NCBI GenBank assembly: GCA_021234155.1
Contig: JAJEKV010000168.1
Span: forward strand, 184,001 to 248,000
Length of the DNA: 64,000 nt
Source of the DNA: Isoetes taiwanensis
Taxonomy: Eukaryota > Streptophyta > Lycopodiopsida > Isoetales > Isoetaceae
Direction of reading: 5' to 3'
Shown: in pieces, positions 33,358 through 45,233 of the stretch
How positions within the stretch are numbered: position 1 is the first letter of the stretch
Layout: each line of letters opens with the position of its first letter
Program-made: the position numbers and the translations under genes
The notes under the pieces: generated by a model
What the model was told of the DNA's origin: nothing
Databases searched by the model: none
What the model saw: the letters and a program-made list of their open reading frames with translations, nothing else

Positions 33358-36332
33358 ATGAACAACGAAGGAACAGAAATGGCAAAAGAAGATTGCAATA
33401 TCGGGAATGTGACAAAGAAAATGAAGCGTAAGATTGATGAAATTTGTAAATTTATATATGATCAGGTTCAAGATTTACGTCCTGTGCAAAGGAGAGCTTT
33501 AGCAGTGAAAACTGTTCGGGATGAAAGGCTGCACTTCTTTTTTGAACATGCCATTGGAAATCCAGCGCAAGCAATTCTGAAGGATACTATGTTAAAAAAT
33601 ATCCATGAAGGTTTGCAGGAAGTGAAACAAGCAAATAGCAATGATAAATTAGCAGCTAAGCATTCCCTGTTATCAATGATTGTTGGTGAGAATGGAAAAC
33701 TCAGGCAAAAAGGAGTAGCCTCCAGAATTCTTCAAGTGCAAGCAAGAAACCTCACAAAAACTGCAATTAGAAGAAAGCGGATGTCATTATCGAGGTGCTA
33801 ATATGTGGGCACCGGCGGAAGGCAACCAGGCGGATATGCTTCGGAATCACCCAAACAGGTTGGTAAATGAGTTTTGGTTAACCCACACAAAAAACTTCTC
33901 CAAAGTACAGGGGATGCCGGGAAGAAAAGGACACTTCAATCCAGTTTTTGGACATGCCCCGTGTCAGTTTTAAGTCTTTTAATCCTCTTTTTGCAAGCTT
34001 GATAGAAGCTAGCTTCATGCATTCCGGATAAGTTTAGTAATCCTATTTGCATTCCATGTAAGGGATGTATCGATATACATTGAAGTACATCCAACTACGA
34101 TAATTATATTTTACACTTGGAGGTCTTGAATGAGCTATGTTTAACAAGAAAAAAGTACTTGGATGTACTTCCAATTACATCCAATGTGGCATAAAGCGAA
34201 AAAATGTGTTGAAAGTCAGTCGTGTTATTATAGTCTTGATTTTTGTAGTTCCCAAGTACATTATAGTACATTTTAAGCTTTCCTGATCTCAAGATAGTTT
34301 TGAAAGATATGGTGATACATAAAAGTATTTAAATGTACTTCCTTCCATAAGAAAAGTATGAAATACATACATCAATATCTGATGACAATTGTGCGTGACC
34401 TGGTTACATATTGAGTTTTTATGTACATCCGGAACTCTTTGGAGTACATTCTTTATATATTTATACATATCATGTACATGGTATGTACGATGTTGTGGTA
34501 TAGTAGTTGAATGTATATCAAATCATGATCTGAGTGCCATAGAACTAATGCAATGTCCGCAACATCTTTGAATTAAGTAAGTAGTTCTAATTTATATCTT
34601 ACTTATACATGCCGCTTTTTTTTGAGAGTGAATTGTATGAGATGTTCAAAGATGAACATCCCGAAGTGAAGATTAGCATCGAAAAGTTCGAGCTGCTTAA
34701 GCCCTCGTGTGTGAGAAGGTTGAAAGAGAGGAACACATCTTCTTTGTCGTGAAGCATGAACAAAGGCGATCTATCTGAAAAAGCTTTTAGCATCCCGAGG
34801 AGCAAATTTCATGCCAATTGTACATGTTCTTGTGGTGTTTGTGCAGCGGATGAGAACAATGGTGTCTCGCTAAGCTCCTTCTAAAACATTTCAAAATGTT
34901 GGTCTGCAGGACAAGGAAGGCGAAGAGTGGCATAGTTTGGATGCGTGTCAAGGGAGAGTGCGAGCGTGGCGAAAAAATATTCAAATCTGTCCTAAGGAGA
35001 AAGAGTCGCGAAATGAGAACATTGAATGGCAAGTTTACACAAATGCGTGAACGAACCTTCCAAAGTGGCACTTCAAGGAGGTTGAAGCTTGTTCTTGGCG
35101 GGACTCCAAGTACATTGCTTGACAAGATGTTTGAAGACCTTACAAAGTTCACTATTCACAACGTTTGAAGAAGTTGGCGAGCAAACAATTCAGGAAATCG
35201 ATTGCAAAATTTGAGGGATGATTACTGTTTTGTCGATAATGGACTTTGCAGAGAACTACACTTTGCGACCATTCGGGGAGGTTCATCAGAGCATTAGAAC
35301 AATGACCAGATAACTATTTTGGTGCATATAACCATGATGAAAGTCAATGGCGAGTTGAAAAAAACTGTTCATTTGTATGTTTCCGATGTTATGAAGCATG
35401 ATGCTTTCTTTGTTCAGGCTGCACTCAAGAAGCACCATATTTGGATGATGCAAAAAGGTTTTGGCCACATCAAATACCATGCCTTTTATTTGAATGTGGC
35501 CCAATATTATAACAGGTATAAAATTAGGATGCAGTGGAATTATTTTGGCTCAGGCCATGGAAAAGGAGAACATGATGGGCAGGCTGCTTTGGAGAAAAGG
35601 TTCCTAGCAGACGAGCAAAGGAAAGAGAATGGTGTTCCGATTTTGGGTGCCAACTCTGCTTGCACTTTGCTGAGACAAAAGAAGTGCAAAATGGACAGAG
35701 TCATATGGGAGGTGATGGCAGAAGACATTAACAGGGACCCTCGTTCAGATTGTGAGACATTGCCTGGTACTCTAGCTATACATTGTGTGTCTGCTATTAA
35801 TCCAGCTGACCCAACACTTGTCATGTATAGATCCCTGTCATGTTTTTGCAATGGTTGCTTGAATTTCAGATGGAGAGAATGTGAGAATCTTGAGCATTGT
35901 GGTGCGTGGAAGCTGCACAAACTGGAGCCTAGTTCGGCCCAGGTCGACAAACAAGAAGAGCTAGTTGGTTTTTATGCAGCTGATGAGCAAGAACTATCTG
36001 ATGTACTCCAAATTGGAGACATATTTGCATCTTTTGCTGCTCCAGGGAATCATGAAAATGTTCCATACTTCGTCCTCCTATGCGTGAAGGAGATGCATAT
36101 TCTTCAGGAAGATGTGATTGACGACTATGGAAATAGAATGCTTGCTGGTGATAGGGTTATAGCTGGTCATTACTATCAACTGCTACAAGGCACAAAGCAC
36201 AAGTACAAGTTGTTGGATGACAAAATAGTATTGGTACCAGCTGAATCTGTAATTGGAACCATCATCCAATTAAATTGGAATTATGTCAACTCCAAAATTA
36301 CGCCAATCTGCAGTAATTTTCTAGTTTCCTAA
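33358..36332 (+). pseudogene. Transposase-like gene of an uncharacterised plant family (SGHGKG..DG motif)
   Basis: The ATG at 33358 gives MNNEGTEMAKEDCNIG. The frame breaks near 33790 and continues to about 33974 (NMWAPAEGNQ, VNEFWLTHTKNFSK). A long TACAT-rich gap, probably intronic, runs to about 34610. The pieces then read ELYEMFKDEHPEVKISIEKF (34630), CTCSCGVCAA (34830), LSIMDFAENYTL (about 35230) and the long frame to 36332 (ILVHITMMKVN, YVSDVMKHDAFFVQ, WNYFGSGHGKGEHDG, GDIFASFAAPG). I know this set of motifs from unnamed plant transposon proteins. DFAENY and GKGEHDG look like two acidic catalytic sites. The segment with the usual middle acid, between KGFGHIK and YHAFY (about 35470), appears to be deleted. 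Confidence 0.6.
34020..34600. other. TACAT/ATGTA-rich intron-like stretch
   Basis: There is no coding signal. GTACAT, TACATCC and TACTTCC words recur throughout. The same composition fills 60420-60830 in the second element of this apparent family. Confidence 0.6.
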
Positions 36333-36574
36333 GGGGCTTTTGTTTTTTTTTTTAATCTTTTTTTTGGACTTGATAAATCACATAAACATTGCAATTCCCA
36401 TGTGTTTTTTAGATGCGACTTGAAATATGCAAAACAGAAGGACAAGTTCTTTAAATTCATGACATCAAAATCTTGGAACATTAAGACGAAAATAATGTAT
36501 AATCTGATAACATATTACATTATTTTCCAGGTGAGAACAACCCCAAAATTATGGATACATGAAACGAATATCAT
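36333..36574. other. 3' flank of transposase-like gene, no gene
   Basis: T-run and AT-rich sequence; probably the 3' part of the element begun at 33026. Confidence 0.5.
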
Positions 36575-36583
36575 TAAAAACAA

Positions 36584-37394
36584 GGGAAATTCTTAAAAAT
36601 GCCCTTCTATTTTCATGTAATTATAAAAATGCCCCTAATTTTTGAGTATTTGTTAAAATGTCCCTGTACTCTATACGTACATGGGTTTCGCCGGAACGGA
36701 AGTGGCGGGCAGCAAAATTTGCTTTGCAAATCGGTGGCTTCTTGTTGATTGCTTTATCTATCAATCAATTGCTTCAGTAATCGCATCATTCCGTGAAAGA
36801 TGTTTGATGATCTTTATGCCAGCTCTTGCAGAATCGGATGGTCTTGATCTTTTTGAGATCTTCATCATTTTCCAATATCGATTCTTGCAGTCATTTTGCA
36901 CCGGCCTCCTCATGAATACAAAAATTTTGGCCTGAATTTGGATAGCATGTACGATGATGCTGTAAACTTGTACAAATTTGGTCAAAAAGCCATGATGCGG
37001 CATTTATTTGCATGTGCCATATATAGCTCAAGGAAAGCGGCAAATAATGGAAGCTATATGCAAGCATTTGCAGCATAAATTCTCATGAAATTTAGTATGC
37101 CAATCTTGCATACTCTTCCCTGTTACAGGCTGGGATGCATGATAACAAAGAAGCTTAGAATTTTTCTCTGTTTGGCTTAATTATTTCACAAATCCTACTC
37201 ATGCCAATTCGAATGAGATCGATTAGCAATCCGTTTTCAAATTGGTGCGATCTACCTTAAATTCCTCAATCCTGTTGTAGATGCGTGATTGCCTCTTGAA
37301 TTTTATAGAAATCGGGGCAGTGCGATAATTTTGGCAAATTCAAGGGCATTTTGACAATTTCACAAAAATACAAGGGCATTTTTATAATTTTCCC
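36584..37394. mobile_element. Mutator-like non-autonomous element, 811 bp, 9-bp target duplication
   Basis: The left end GGGAAATTCTTAAAAATGCC and the inverted right end (minus strand GGGAAAATTATAAAAATGCC) continue as similar sequence for about 80 bp (repeated AAAATGCCC words). TAAAAACAA flanks exactly on both sides (36575-36583 and 37395-37403). Long inverted repeats plus a 9-bp duplication are the Mutator signature. The inside has short open frames (36681-36935, 36896-37078) with no recognised product. Confidence 0.85.
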
Positions 37395-37403
37395 TAAAAA
37401 CAA

Positions 37404-38087
37404 TCATATAGCGAGGGACAGTGAGGCCAAGCCTCCGCCGTACACCAGGATAGCGAGGGCTGGACCCACCAACTGGTACCCCAGACCACTAAAAACTCAT
37501 TATAATACAATATAATATAACATCTGTGAACAACATATGACTTATAGCGAGGTATGAAGAATACCTCAGATGACGAAATTGCCGACACTAAGGATTGGGG
37601 AAATTATGGACAGTAGGGTTTTACCCCACGCCACAGACCAGGGGAGCGCGGGCACGGCCCCCCTCTGTTTCCATGATTCCAGCCCACCAAAATGACACAG
37701 GCACAGAAATACAGGAATACAGAACTACAAAAGATGCAGGGATATAGAAATTCAGTGCGGACGAAATACCAACGTAATCAATGCAGACAGGCATCTACCC
37801 AACTAATCAGCCTCGAAAAACCCGAAAGGATCAACCTTGGGCAACAGACGAAAGAAGGTAAACGACAATAAAAAGAGACGGACGGAATTAATTATGGCCT
37901 TTAGCATTTTAAATTTTGAATTTCAAATTAGAACGGTAATTATGAATAAAAATACCGTTTAGAAGCAGGGAATATATAGTCTTAGGGGGAGACGACGGCT
38001 ATCTTACAAGTGAGAGCCGAGCACAAGCGCACTGCCTAGAGCCACCACAGAGTCTTTCTGCACAGGACTCTCTTGCAAACGAGAGCT
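37404..38087 (+). other. No gene; probable 5' region of LINE C
   Basis: GC-richer sequence leading to the LINE C ORF1. No domain was recognised and the 5' boundary is uncertain. Confidence 0.45.
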
Positions 38088-38717
38088 ATGGCTGACAGTA
38101 TCAACAGCAGCCAGCAGAGAAGATCGGATGCGGCAAGAGCCCCGGTGAGCCAACAGGACCTTAGGGACTTCCTGGCACAGATGGATAAGCGGCTAGAATC
38201 AAAGATCCCGAACCTGGATGCACTCAATGCATTGGCTGAAACGTGCAACAACAACAAGATAGCCATCACTAGCATGGACATAAGAGTAGGAGGGGTGGAG
38301 AAGACGAATGAGGAAATGCAGCGCAGAATGGACGAAATCGAAGAAGAGAAAGCAAAGATCCTGCAAAGGTTGGTTGAATTAGAGAAATTAAATGTTGAGC
38401 TGGATGCATGGGAGTCATTTGATAGGATAAAGCCACATTTAATGGAATATGAGGAGCAAAATAAAATTAAGCATGATGTTAGGCTAATTGGGATAGCAGA
38501 GAGGCCTAACGAGGATATATATCGAGTTACTGCAGAAGTGATAGAAAGCGGTGTTCAAGGAACACGTCATCGTCAAAAGCCCTACGATCGTGGCCAATGG
38601 AGGGGGAGATCGAGACACATAAACCCGGCGTTGAGGGACATGGCAACCAAGGAAAGGATCCTAGGATGGGATCCGATTGAGGAATGGAATCAAAGTACAG
38701 AGTCAGTCATTATGTGA
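38088..38717 (+). CDS. LINE C ORF1, coiled-coil protein
   Basis: The ATG at 38088 (MADSINSSQQRRSDAARAP) is preferred; upstream in-frame codons lack another ATG. A coiled coil spans about residues 50-110 (VEKTNEEMQRRMDEIEEEK, LQRLVELEKLNVELDAWES), followed by DVRLIGIAERPNED, which corresponds to LNLRIVGLPEKPEE in LINE B ORF1. After about residue 160 the sequence turns basic and no longer matches, so the C-terminal domain is probably frameshifted or replaced. Confidence 0.65.
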   Translation: MADSINSSQQRRSDAARAPVSQQDLRDFLAQMDKRLESKIPNLDALNALAETCNNNKIAITSMDIRVGGVEKTNEEMQRRMDEIEEEKAKILQRLVELEKLNVELDAWESFDRIKPHLMEYEEQNKIKHDVRLIGIAERPNEDIYRVTAEVIESGVQGTRHRQKPYDRGQWRGRSRHINPALRDMATKERILGWDPIEEWNQSTESVIM

Positions 38718-39358
38718 TGCAGAGACGTCGGGGACAGGAATTGGCCAAAGCCGGGGAGTTGAACCAAGCAGGATACAAGCGGGGTCAAGAATGGCAAGGT
38801 CTACATACACAAGAGGGTAAGAGAACAAGTGACTCAACCGCAGGAGCGCAATAACCGGTTGCGGGGGATAGCAAAATCAACTAAGCAAAGAAGGAAAACA
38901 TACACCCCCGAAGTCTATACAACAAAATGGAGAACAGACCGCAGGGGGGAGCACTAAGAGCAATCACGGTAGGGGAACCCGAAATGAGCAATAGGAAGAA
39001 GCGGAAGCGGGGAAACGGCGAAGAGAAAGCAACACAAGCGGGGGTTCTGAGGGCCAACCCCGACAATGAAGACCGGGGAAGACCAAGAAGAACGGGCAAT
39101 GGTACGTAAAACATGGAGACCCCGAAGGAGCAACCTCGGGGGAAAAGACGCTGACATTATGGTACTGGAACTGTATGGGGTACCCATGGGATGATGGAGA
39201 AAGATTAGAAGGTGCCCACTGGCTGACATAAATATGCCCGACGCGGAGACATGGGAGCATAATGTTAAAAGGTCGCCAGAGGAGGAAGGATACCAACTGC
39301 TCACATCTTTGGAAAGACAGGGGATTTTAAAATAGGGAGGGGGAGTCACGAGTCCGGC

Positions 39359-41900
39359 TTGTTATATAAAGAACGGTCTGCGATTAACAATGCATGTATG
39401 TTACATTCAGATATCAATAAAAGATATATGGTTCTGAGTATCCAATTGAAAAACAAACAAGATGTAGTTCTGATAATTACATATTACCCGCCAAACAGTG
39501 ATAAGCTAGAATTGCTGGAACTGGGAGAGAATATAACGAAATGGAAGGAGCAAGGACCAATGATTATAGTAGGAGATAGACAGGAACAGGCACAAAGTAC
39601 ACACACGGATGAGAAAGATGGTCAGATAGTGTATACGACGAGGACACAGGAATGGCAGAGGGATACAGAAGATAAGGCAGAGGTCAATGCTAGAGGTGAA
39701 TTATTGTTGGAAGTCTGCATGGCAACATGGATGATTATAGCTAATGGCGTGGGAAAATGGAGGGGATCAGGAGGTTTCACGAGCCAAAACACACATGGTA
39801 AGAGCATAGTGGATTATATAATTGTGAACGATCAAGCAGCGGAAAAGATAGAAGGACTGATGCTACAAGAATGGCCGACTGGGAAAAGGGAAAGCCATAG
39901 ACCGATTAAACTAACAATCGGGCTAGGGGGGACGCCACAAAAAGATAGCACAGAAAGAAAGGAAGATAATAAAGACAGGGTGAGGATTCAATTCCAGGAG
40001 AAATACGCAGAAACCTTCATCCAAATGATCAAGGAGGAAATGGGAGAATGGGACTGGGGAAAGCACAATGCAAGTGAGAATGGGAACACCCTAAATGACA
40101 TCATGGTAAGGGTAGCAACAGATGTGTTTGGGAAAAAGATCAAAATCAGGAAGAGCAGGGCATTCAGAGCTTCAGTATGGTATGATGACGAGTGCAGAGA
40201 ATACAAGAGGAATGTAAGAAAACACAGGGGAAAGGAGACATACCGGGAAGAAAAGGCAGCATACATAAGATTACTGAAGGAGAAGAGATACAATAACCTG
40301 CTACAACACCAATGGTACATGGAAAATGCTGAAAAAACAGCCCCGAAGATTTTGGAGAGGATTCAAAAACAAAGGACCCTTCAGATATTAATAGAGCAGA
40401 ACAAAGTGCAGGGAAGGAAAATAATCTGTTGCTTTGTAGATTTCAGAAAAGCGTTTGATACAGTCCCGAGAGAGAAGTTGCTAAAAAGACTGATGGACAT
40501 GCAAGCCCCGAGAAATATGGTAGGATCGATAGCAAGACTGTACCACAAGGTGTATGCTAAGATGGAACAGGAAGGACAGTCGATAATCTGCGACACCGGT
40601 GTAAAGCAGGGTTTCCCATTATCCCCAACTCTGTTTGGAATATACATAGACGCACTACAGGGATACATAGCAGAACAGCAAGGAGACGAGTATGCCCCCA
40701 CACTAGGAGACACGAAGGTACCGATAATGCTATATGCAGATGATCTCAGTATGATGGCAACAAAGAACAAAGGAATGCACAGACTGTTCAAAATTCTAGA
40801 ACAATTCTGTGAGGATACAGGGCTGACAGTGAATCTAGCAAAAACTAAGATAGTCATCTTTGGACACAAGAACAGGCATAAACCTTTCAGATATAAAGGT
40901 AAAGAGATAGAGGAATCAACAGAATACAGATATCTAGGTTATGATGCGCATGGCACAGGGAAATGGGCCAAAGGAGCTAATGCCAGATTCCAATCAGCTA
41001 TAGCTACTTTAACATGAAAAACTTTTGTAACAGAAGTAGAATAACTGATTGGGACATCAAATGTTATCTATTCAGTGCAGCAATAGCCACCACTCAGTTG
41101 TACGGAGCAGAAGCATGGGGGCCAGGTTTAACAGAAAGAAACTGGAAAAAGCAGGAAGGAATTCTTAGGCAATGGCACAGACAGGAATTCAGGGTAAGGA
41201 CAAACACGCCGCTGACAATCATGGTCCTCGAAACAGGGCAAAAACCGATGGAAGTGAGAGCATGGGAGAGAACCATAAGGTACCTGCTCAGAGACAACGC
41301 GGGAGACATACAAGGGAAACATCACCGAATCAGCAAAATCACATATCCTCGAAAGCATTTGATGGTTTAAAGAGGTGGCAACATGGACCAGACAGATGGG
41401 ATTAAACCTGAGTGACCTAATAGAAGAGGGGCAGTGGAATGAGGAGTGGGCAGACATAGCGACAAGAGCATGGCTGCAAAGGCATACAGGACCCAAGACA
41501 GACTGGCTCATACAAGTTTTTAATCCAGACCAACAAATAGGACACCAGATATACCGGGATAACATATTGGGGAAAAACAGAAGGGACATACTGGCCAGAT
41601 TTAGGATGGGAAGTCATGATCTAAGAATCGAAAAAGACAGGTGGAGAGGGGTAGACAAGGAGGACAGGATATGCAGAATCTGTGACGGGGGAGAATAGAG
41701 GATGAGAACCATATGATTAATGACTGCCCGATCTACGGAGACATCAGGGACAGATATAGAAATATAAGGTGGGGGGAACCAGTCCACAGGCTGATGAAGA
41801 TGACAGAATCATTACGGGATTTGGCAGACGCGATCCACAGAATGACAACCAGACACAGAGAAGTACGCAGTGAAAGAGGGCTTGTAATATGATCCGTACA
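39359..41900 (+). pseudogene. LINE C ORF2 with a deletion in the RT fingers
   Basis: Frame 39359-41017 has the endonuclease C-terminal part (IITYYPPNSDKL, IVDYIIVNDQAA). Then, right after HQWYMENAEKTAPKILERIQ, it jumps to KIICCFVDFRKAFDTVP, GVKQGFPLSPTLFGIY and MLYADDLSMMA. LINE B has about 200 additional residues at this point, including the RT fingers, so an in-frame deletion is likely. Later frames (41014-41370, 41375-41698) carry the C-terminal part, ending in CRICDGGE, a TAG, then EDENHMINDC. Confidence 0.8.
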
Positions 41901-42150
41901 AAACGGGTCATATAGCCGCACACAAATTGCTCAGCTAAAAGCTGATTGATAACGACGCATCACTGCACGGCCAAGAAGCCGAGGTAAAGCAGGATGCTGG
42001 TATTAAAAGAAAAAAGTCAGCCTTCAGAAAAGGCTACATTATAACAGCGTGATGTGCTAGTAGCACCCTTTTAGGGAGCTCGCCCATGCTACACAAGTCC
42101 AGGGGTCTTATGGCACAAGGGACATAAATGTATTCTATTCTATTCTATAT

Positions 42151-43220
42151 TCCAATAAAATATTAAGGGGCCAATCCATGTTTTTTCACATACATAGCAA
42201 GATGTGGTTCTATGTCAGCTATTTTGTTTGGTTCTGGATGTGATTCTAACACTTCACGTACTGTCATACCCATAGCCAGATTATTCATAATAGGTATAAA
42301 CTGGACCAGAAAATTATCTGCCACAAAGTTTTTTGGATCATAAGACGGTGATTTAGGGCCTGAGTTTGATTGTAGAAGCATCCACTATGGTTATATCATC
42401 CTGAAGATAGCCTTGCCTGTGGTATCTTTCGGATTATAGAACTGCACAACAACAAATAATATATAACTTGATACAACAACAGAAATAAGAATGATGATTA
42501 AAAACAATAATCCCTAAAATAATTGCCACTGGAAGCCCTTTAACTTCCTTGAATAATGCCTCGTATTTGTACATATGTCAATGGTATACATGGATTCAAA
42601 ATAATTTTTTGTGAAGGGGTGTAGCTATATAAGAGTAAGAAATAAAATAAAATGGTCATTATGTTGCATATAAAAGCCAAATAAAAGTAACGAGAAGTTT
42701 TAAAGGTGTTTCACTAGGATTAAATAAATAGCCCTTTTGAACCTACAAATGTAAAGGATTGCAAAAGAATTGGTATATAAAGCCACAACAAACCACGCCA
42801 AGCGTGATTTGAAATCTAATGTTAATGCACCCATGAAAAAATTCTAACACTTTCATGCACTATCATCCCCATAGCCAGATTATTCATAATAGGTATACAT
42901 TGGACCAGGAAGTCATATGTTGCAAAGTTACTTGGATCATGAGATGGTGGATTGAGCCTAAGTTTAACTGTAGAATCACTTGGAGCGTCATCATAACACT
43001 TTGATTATTCATCCTTATTCTGGATACCAAGTTGATCCAGGCAACTCTTGAAGTTCTCTTAGAAAATCCCCTTATGCATTATCCGATTCGATGTACGAGT
43101 GACGTGGTTATTACCCTTGCAAATCCAAATTCATGTTCCTTAATGTTTTATATGGTCCAATTGTGCATTCAAATAATCTCAAATGATTTATTCCAACAAG
43201 TAAACCTAGTTAACTAACAA
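42151..43220. other. Duplicated fragment of an unknown gene, minus strand
   Basis: 42235-42385 and 42840-42985 are similar (CCATAGCCAGATTATTCATA and TAGGTATA in both). On the minus strand the first reads FLVQFIPIMNNLAMGMTV and the second a decayed version. No family was recognised. CACGCCAAGCGTG occurs at about 42797. Confidence 0.5.
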
Positions 43221-43430
43221 TGAAAATCACGCCAAGCGTGTTATTAGCAAGCATAATATTGTAGAAGAAATTTAGTTATAGAGCAAAACCTAGTTAGCGA
43301 CCAAAAAAAAAAAAAAAAATCATGCCAAGCGTGCATAAGCGAGCATCATATTGTAGAAGATACCTAGTTATAGAACAAAATAAATCACGCCAAGCGTGTA
43401 TTAACAAGCATATTAATATTGTAGAGGTGA
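43221..43430. repeat. About 75-bp tandem repeats with palindrome CACGCCAAGCGTG
   Basis: Three diverged units each contain CACGCCAAGCGTG (or CATGCC...) followed by A-rich sequence, GCAT...ATATTGTAGA and AGTTATAGA(A/G)CAAAA. The palindrome has arms CACGC and GCGTG. Further copies lie at 42797, 54091 (CACGCTTAGCGTG) and 55944. Confidence 0.8.
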
Positions 43431-43432
43431 CA

Positions 43433-44656
43433 TTGAGGATTTAGCTCTTCCTAGAAAAAGGGGAGGTTTGGGGTGTAAGGACTTGTTCCTGCAGGCACAA
43501 GTCTTAGCAGCTAAACTAGTGTGGAGATCTCTGACTTCTCCCTCAAAGTCCCCTGCTCTTTACTTAATGAAATATTGGATTGGGAAGACGTCTTTATTGG
43601 GAAGCCCCATCTACTCCACATCATCTACTTGATTCTGCTTTCTATCAACTTAATCCAGCAGTGGGCACATCTGCTATAATGAGGAGAGTTATCCAAGCTT
43701 GGAACAAAGTGTCTGTATGCTTTAAAGCCTGCCCAGTGGAGAATGTTTCAGATGACTTTAGTTTCTTTTGGCACCAGGGACTTACAGATGAAGATGATGG
43801 ATGTTTGGCCCTCAAACATCCCAGAAAATATAAGGAATGGAAACTCAAAGATCTCTGCACTGTGGGCAATATGGTCAGAGGGGAAGATTGGATATCATGG
43901 CAAGAAATCTCTGGCCTTGTGCAAGACACAGTATGCAATAGAAATATATACAATGTGTTAACTCGGCACCCAAGGAGTGGGGAAAGAAAAGAGCTCAATT
44001 GGACTATGGATGGTAAAGGCTACATAGTTTCCAAGATCTACTCAATGCTCTTGAATTATAATGGGACGAAAGTTGCCCACCAATGGGGCTGCTCAGACTC
44101 AGAAGCTATTGCTGCTATCAGGAAAGGCTGGAAATTACAATGTGCCAGAAAAATTACCCTTTTCAGATGGTTGGTACTGAATAAAAGCCTAAAGTCCAAT
44201 GCCTATCGTTCCAAATACAATGACCAGGCAATAGACAGCTGCCCTTTAGGTTGTGGCCAAGTTGAATCCTCAAGCCATATTTTTGTTTGCCCATGGCTCA
44301 CTCCTTTCTGGAATTGGATTGGGGCCTATATTGGTGTCACTCCGAGTACAGAGGCTGATCTTTTTGTCTTCTTAGCAAATAGTTCCCCCTTTCTGGATAC
44401 AGTCAGAACTATCTGCATATGGTCGATTTGGAAGCACAGGAACAATGTGGCCATAAACCACTCTCCACCTGATCTAAATGCCCTTAAAACAATCCTTCAG
44501 CTTGAACTGGCTGATGCAGCTATGGCGCATAGATTGTCTAAGGGATCCAACTATGATAAAAATTGGGATAAGCTGGGTTCCTTTCAGGGATTTTACTCGT
44601 TTTTCACTTCTTACTTTAACAGTTTATCTGATGTTGATAACAGATTATCTGGTTAA
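43433..44656 (+). pseudogene. LINE D ORF2 C-terminal part with zf-RVT
   Basis: A frameshift near 43590 joins the first piece to a 1.08-kb frame. The zf-RVT domain is visible (QCARKITLFRWLVLNK, CPLGCGQVESSSHIFVC, WNWIGAYIGV). The end reads NWDKLGSFQGFYSFF...DVDNRLSG, matching NWENHGAFRGYYNLF...DDSRIS of the LINE at 390-8204. Confidence 0.85.
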
Positions 44657-44996
44657 GAAACATCACGAGGGAGGACATGCCAGAATAGTTCCGGATAACA
44701 CCAACCCAATGTCGCATCAAGAGGTACTGGAAGCCCTACTTTGGGTCAAAACAGAAACTATTATGATCCGAGCTCTAAAGCGTATTCTGGCGGATGAGGA
44801 TATATGGCAATTCAAGCAAGAACTCAAGCCTTATTTCCAAGATAAGCTTGGTATTTGTGAGGGAGCGCGGGACTCCTGGATTCTTCACATCTTGGATGCA
44901 TCTGCATATGGGGCTGTGGAGCTGGATTACCTGCTTAATAAGTACACAGATCAAGCCTATGCAATTATAACTCTGGATGGAGTTATGGATGACTGA
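44631..44996 (+). CDS. LINE D third ORF, overlapping ORF2
   Basis: The ATG at 44631 lies inside the last nine codons of ORF2 (stop 44654-44656), giving a 26-nt overlap in another frame. It encodes about 121 residues (MLITDYLVKKHHEGGHARIV... LADEDIWQFKQEL... ITLDGVMDD) without interruption. Overlap geometry and start sequence match the third ORF of the LINE at 390-8204. No domain was recognised; it is acidic and probably helical. That it is a functional LINE component is my inference. Confidence 0.6.
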   Translation: MLITDYLVKKHHEGGHARIVPDNTNPMSHQEVLEALLWVKTETIMIRALKRILADEDIWQFKQELKPYFQDKLGICEGARDSWILHILDASAYGAVELDYLLNKYTDQAYAIITLDGVMDD

Positions 44997-45200
44997 GTTA
45001 GCTACTGATATACTTATCCTGATGGTCTGCTGATAATATTTTCCTTTGTTCTTTGGTTTGCATATCTAAACAGTGTTTTAGTTTATTAAAATAGCCTCCT
45101 TGGGAGCGATAGGCCGTTTTTGTTTAAATATGGCCTTATAACAGAGTTATTCTCTGTATTTTGTATTACTATGTACCTTTTATAATCACTGCCGTTTCTC

Positions 45201-45231
<31 letters not shown>

Positions 45232-45233
<2 letters not shown>

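Larger units (their letters stand above)
38088..42150 (+). mobile_element. LINE C, internally deleted, ATTCT tail
   Basis: A coiled-coil ORF1 (38088-38717), a damaged ORF2 (39359-41900) and a 3' untranslated region end in TTCTATTCTATTCTA at about 42130-42150. It is the same family as LINE B and the remnant at 11064. The endonuclease N-terminus (38720-39360) is unreadable and part of the RT is missing. Confidence 0.82.
43433..45231 (+). mobile_element. LINE D, 5'-truncated, zinc-knuckle LINE clade
   Basis: Only the 3' part of ORF2 and the third ORF are present. Coding starts at about 43433 (LPRKRGGLGCKDLFLQAQ, matching CIGGLGCKNLFLQAQ of the LINE at 390). The element ends in 30 A residues (45202-45231). 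It abuts the left direct repeat of the RT element with no clear target duplication. Confidence 0.88.

Noticed and set aside
37600-37630. TTTTACCCC at about 37618 as the inverted 3' end of the element starting at 33026
   Set aside because: Only nine bases match and nothing comparable was found at the other locus.
42797-42815. Helitron 3' end (hairpin CACGCCAAGCGTG followed by CTAA and T)
   Set aside because: The spacing fits here, but the other copies of the palindrome are not followed by CTRR at a constant distance, and no TC start or Rep/helicase gene was found.
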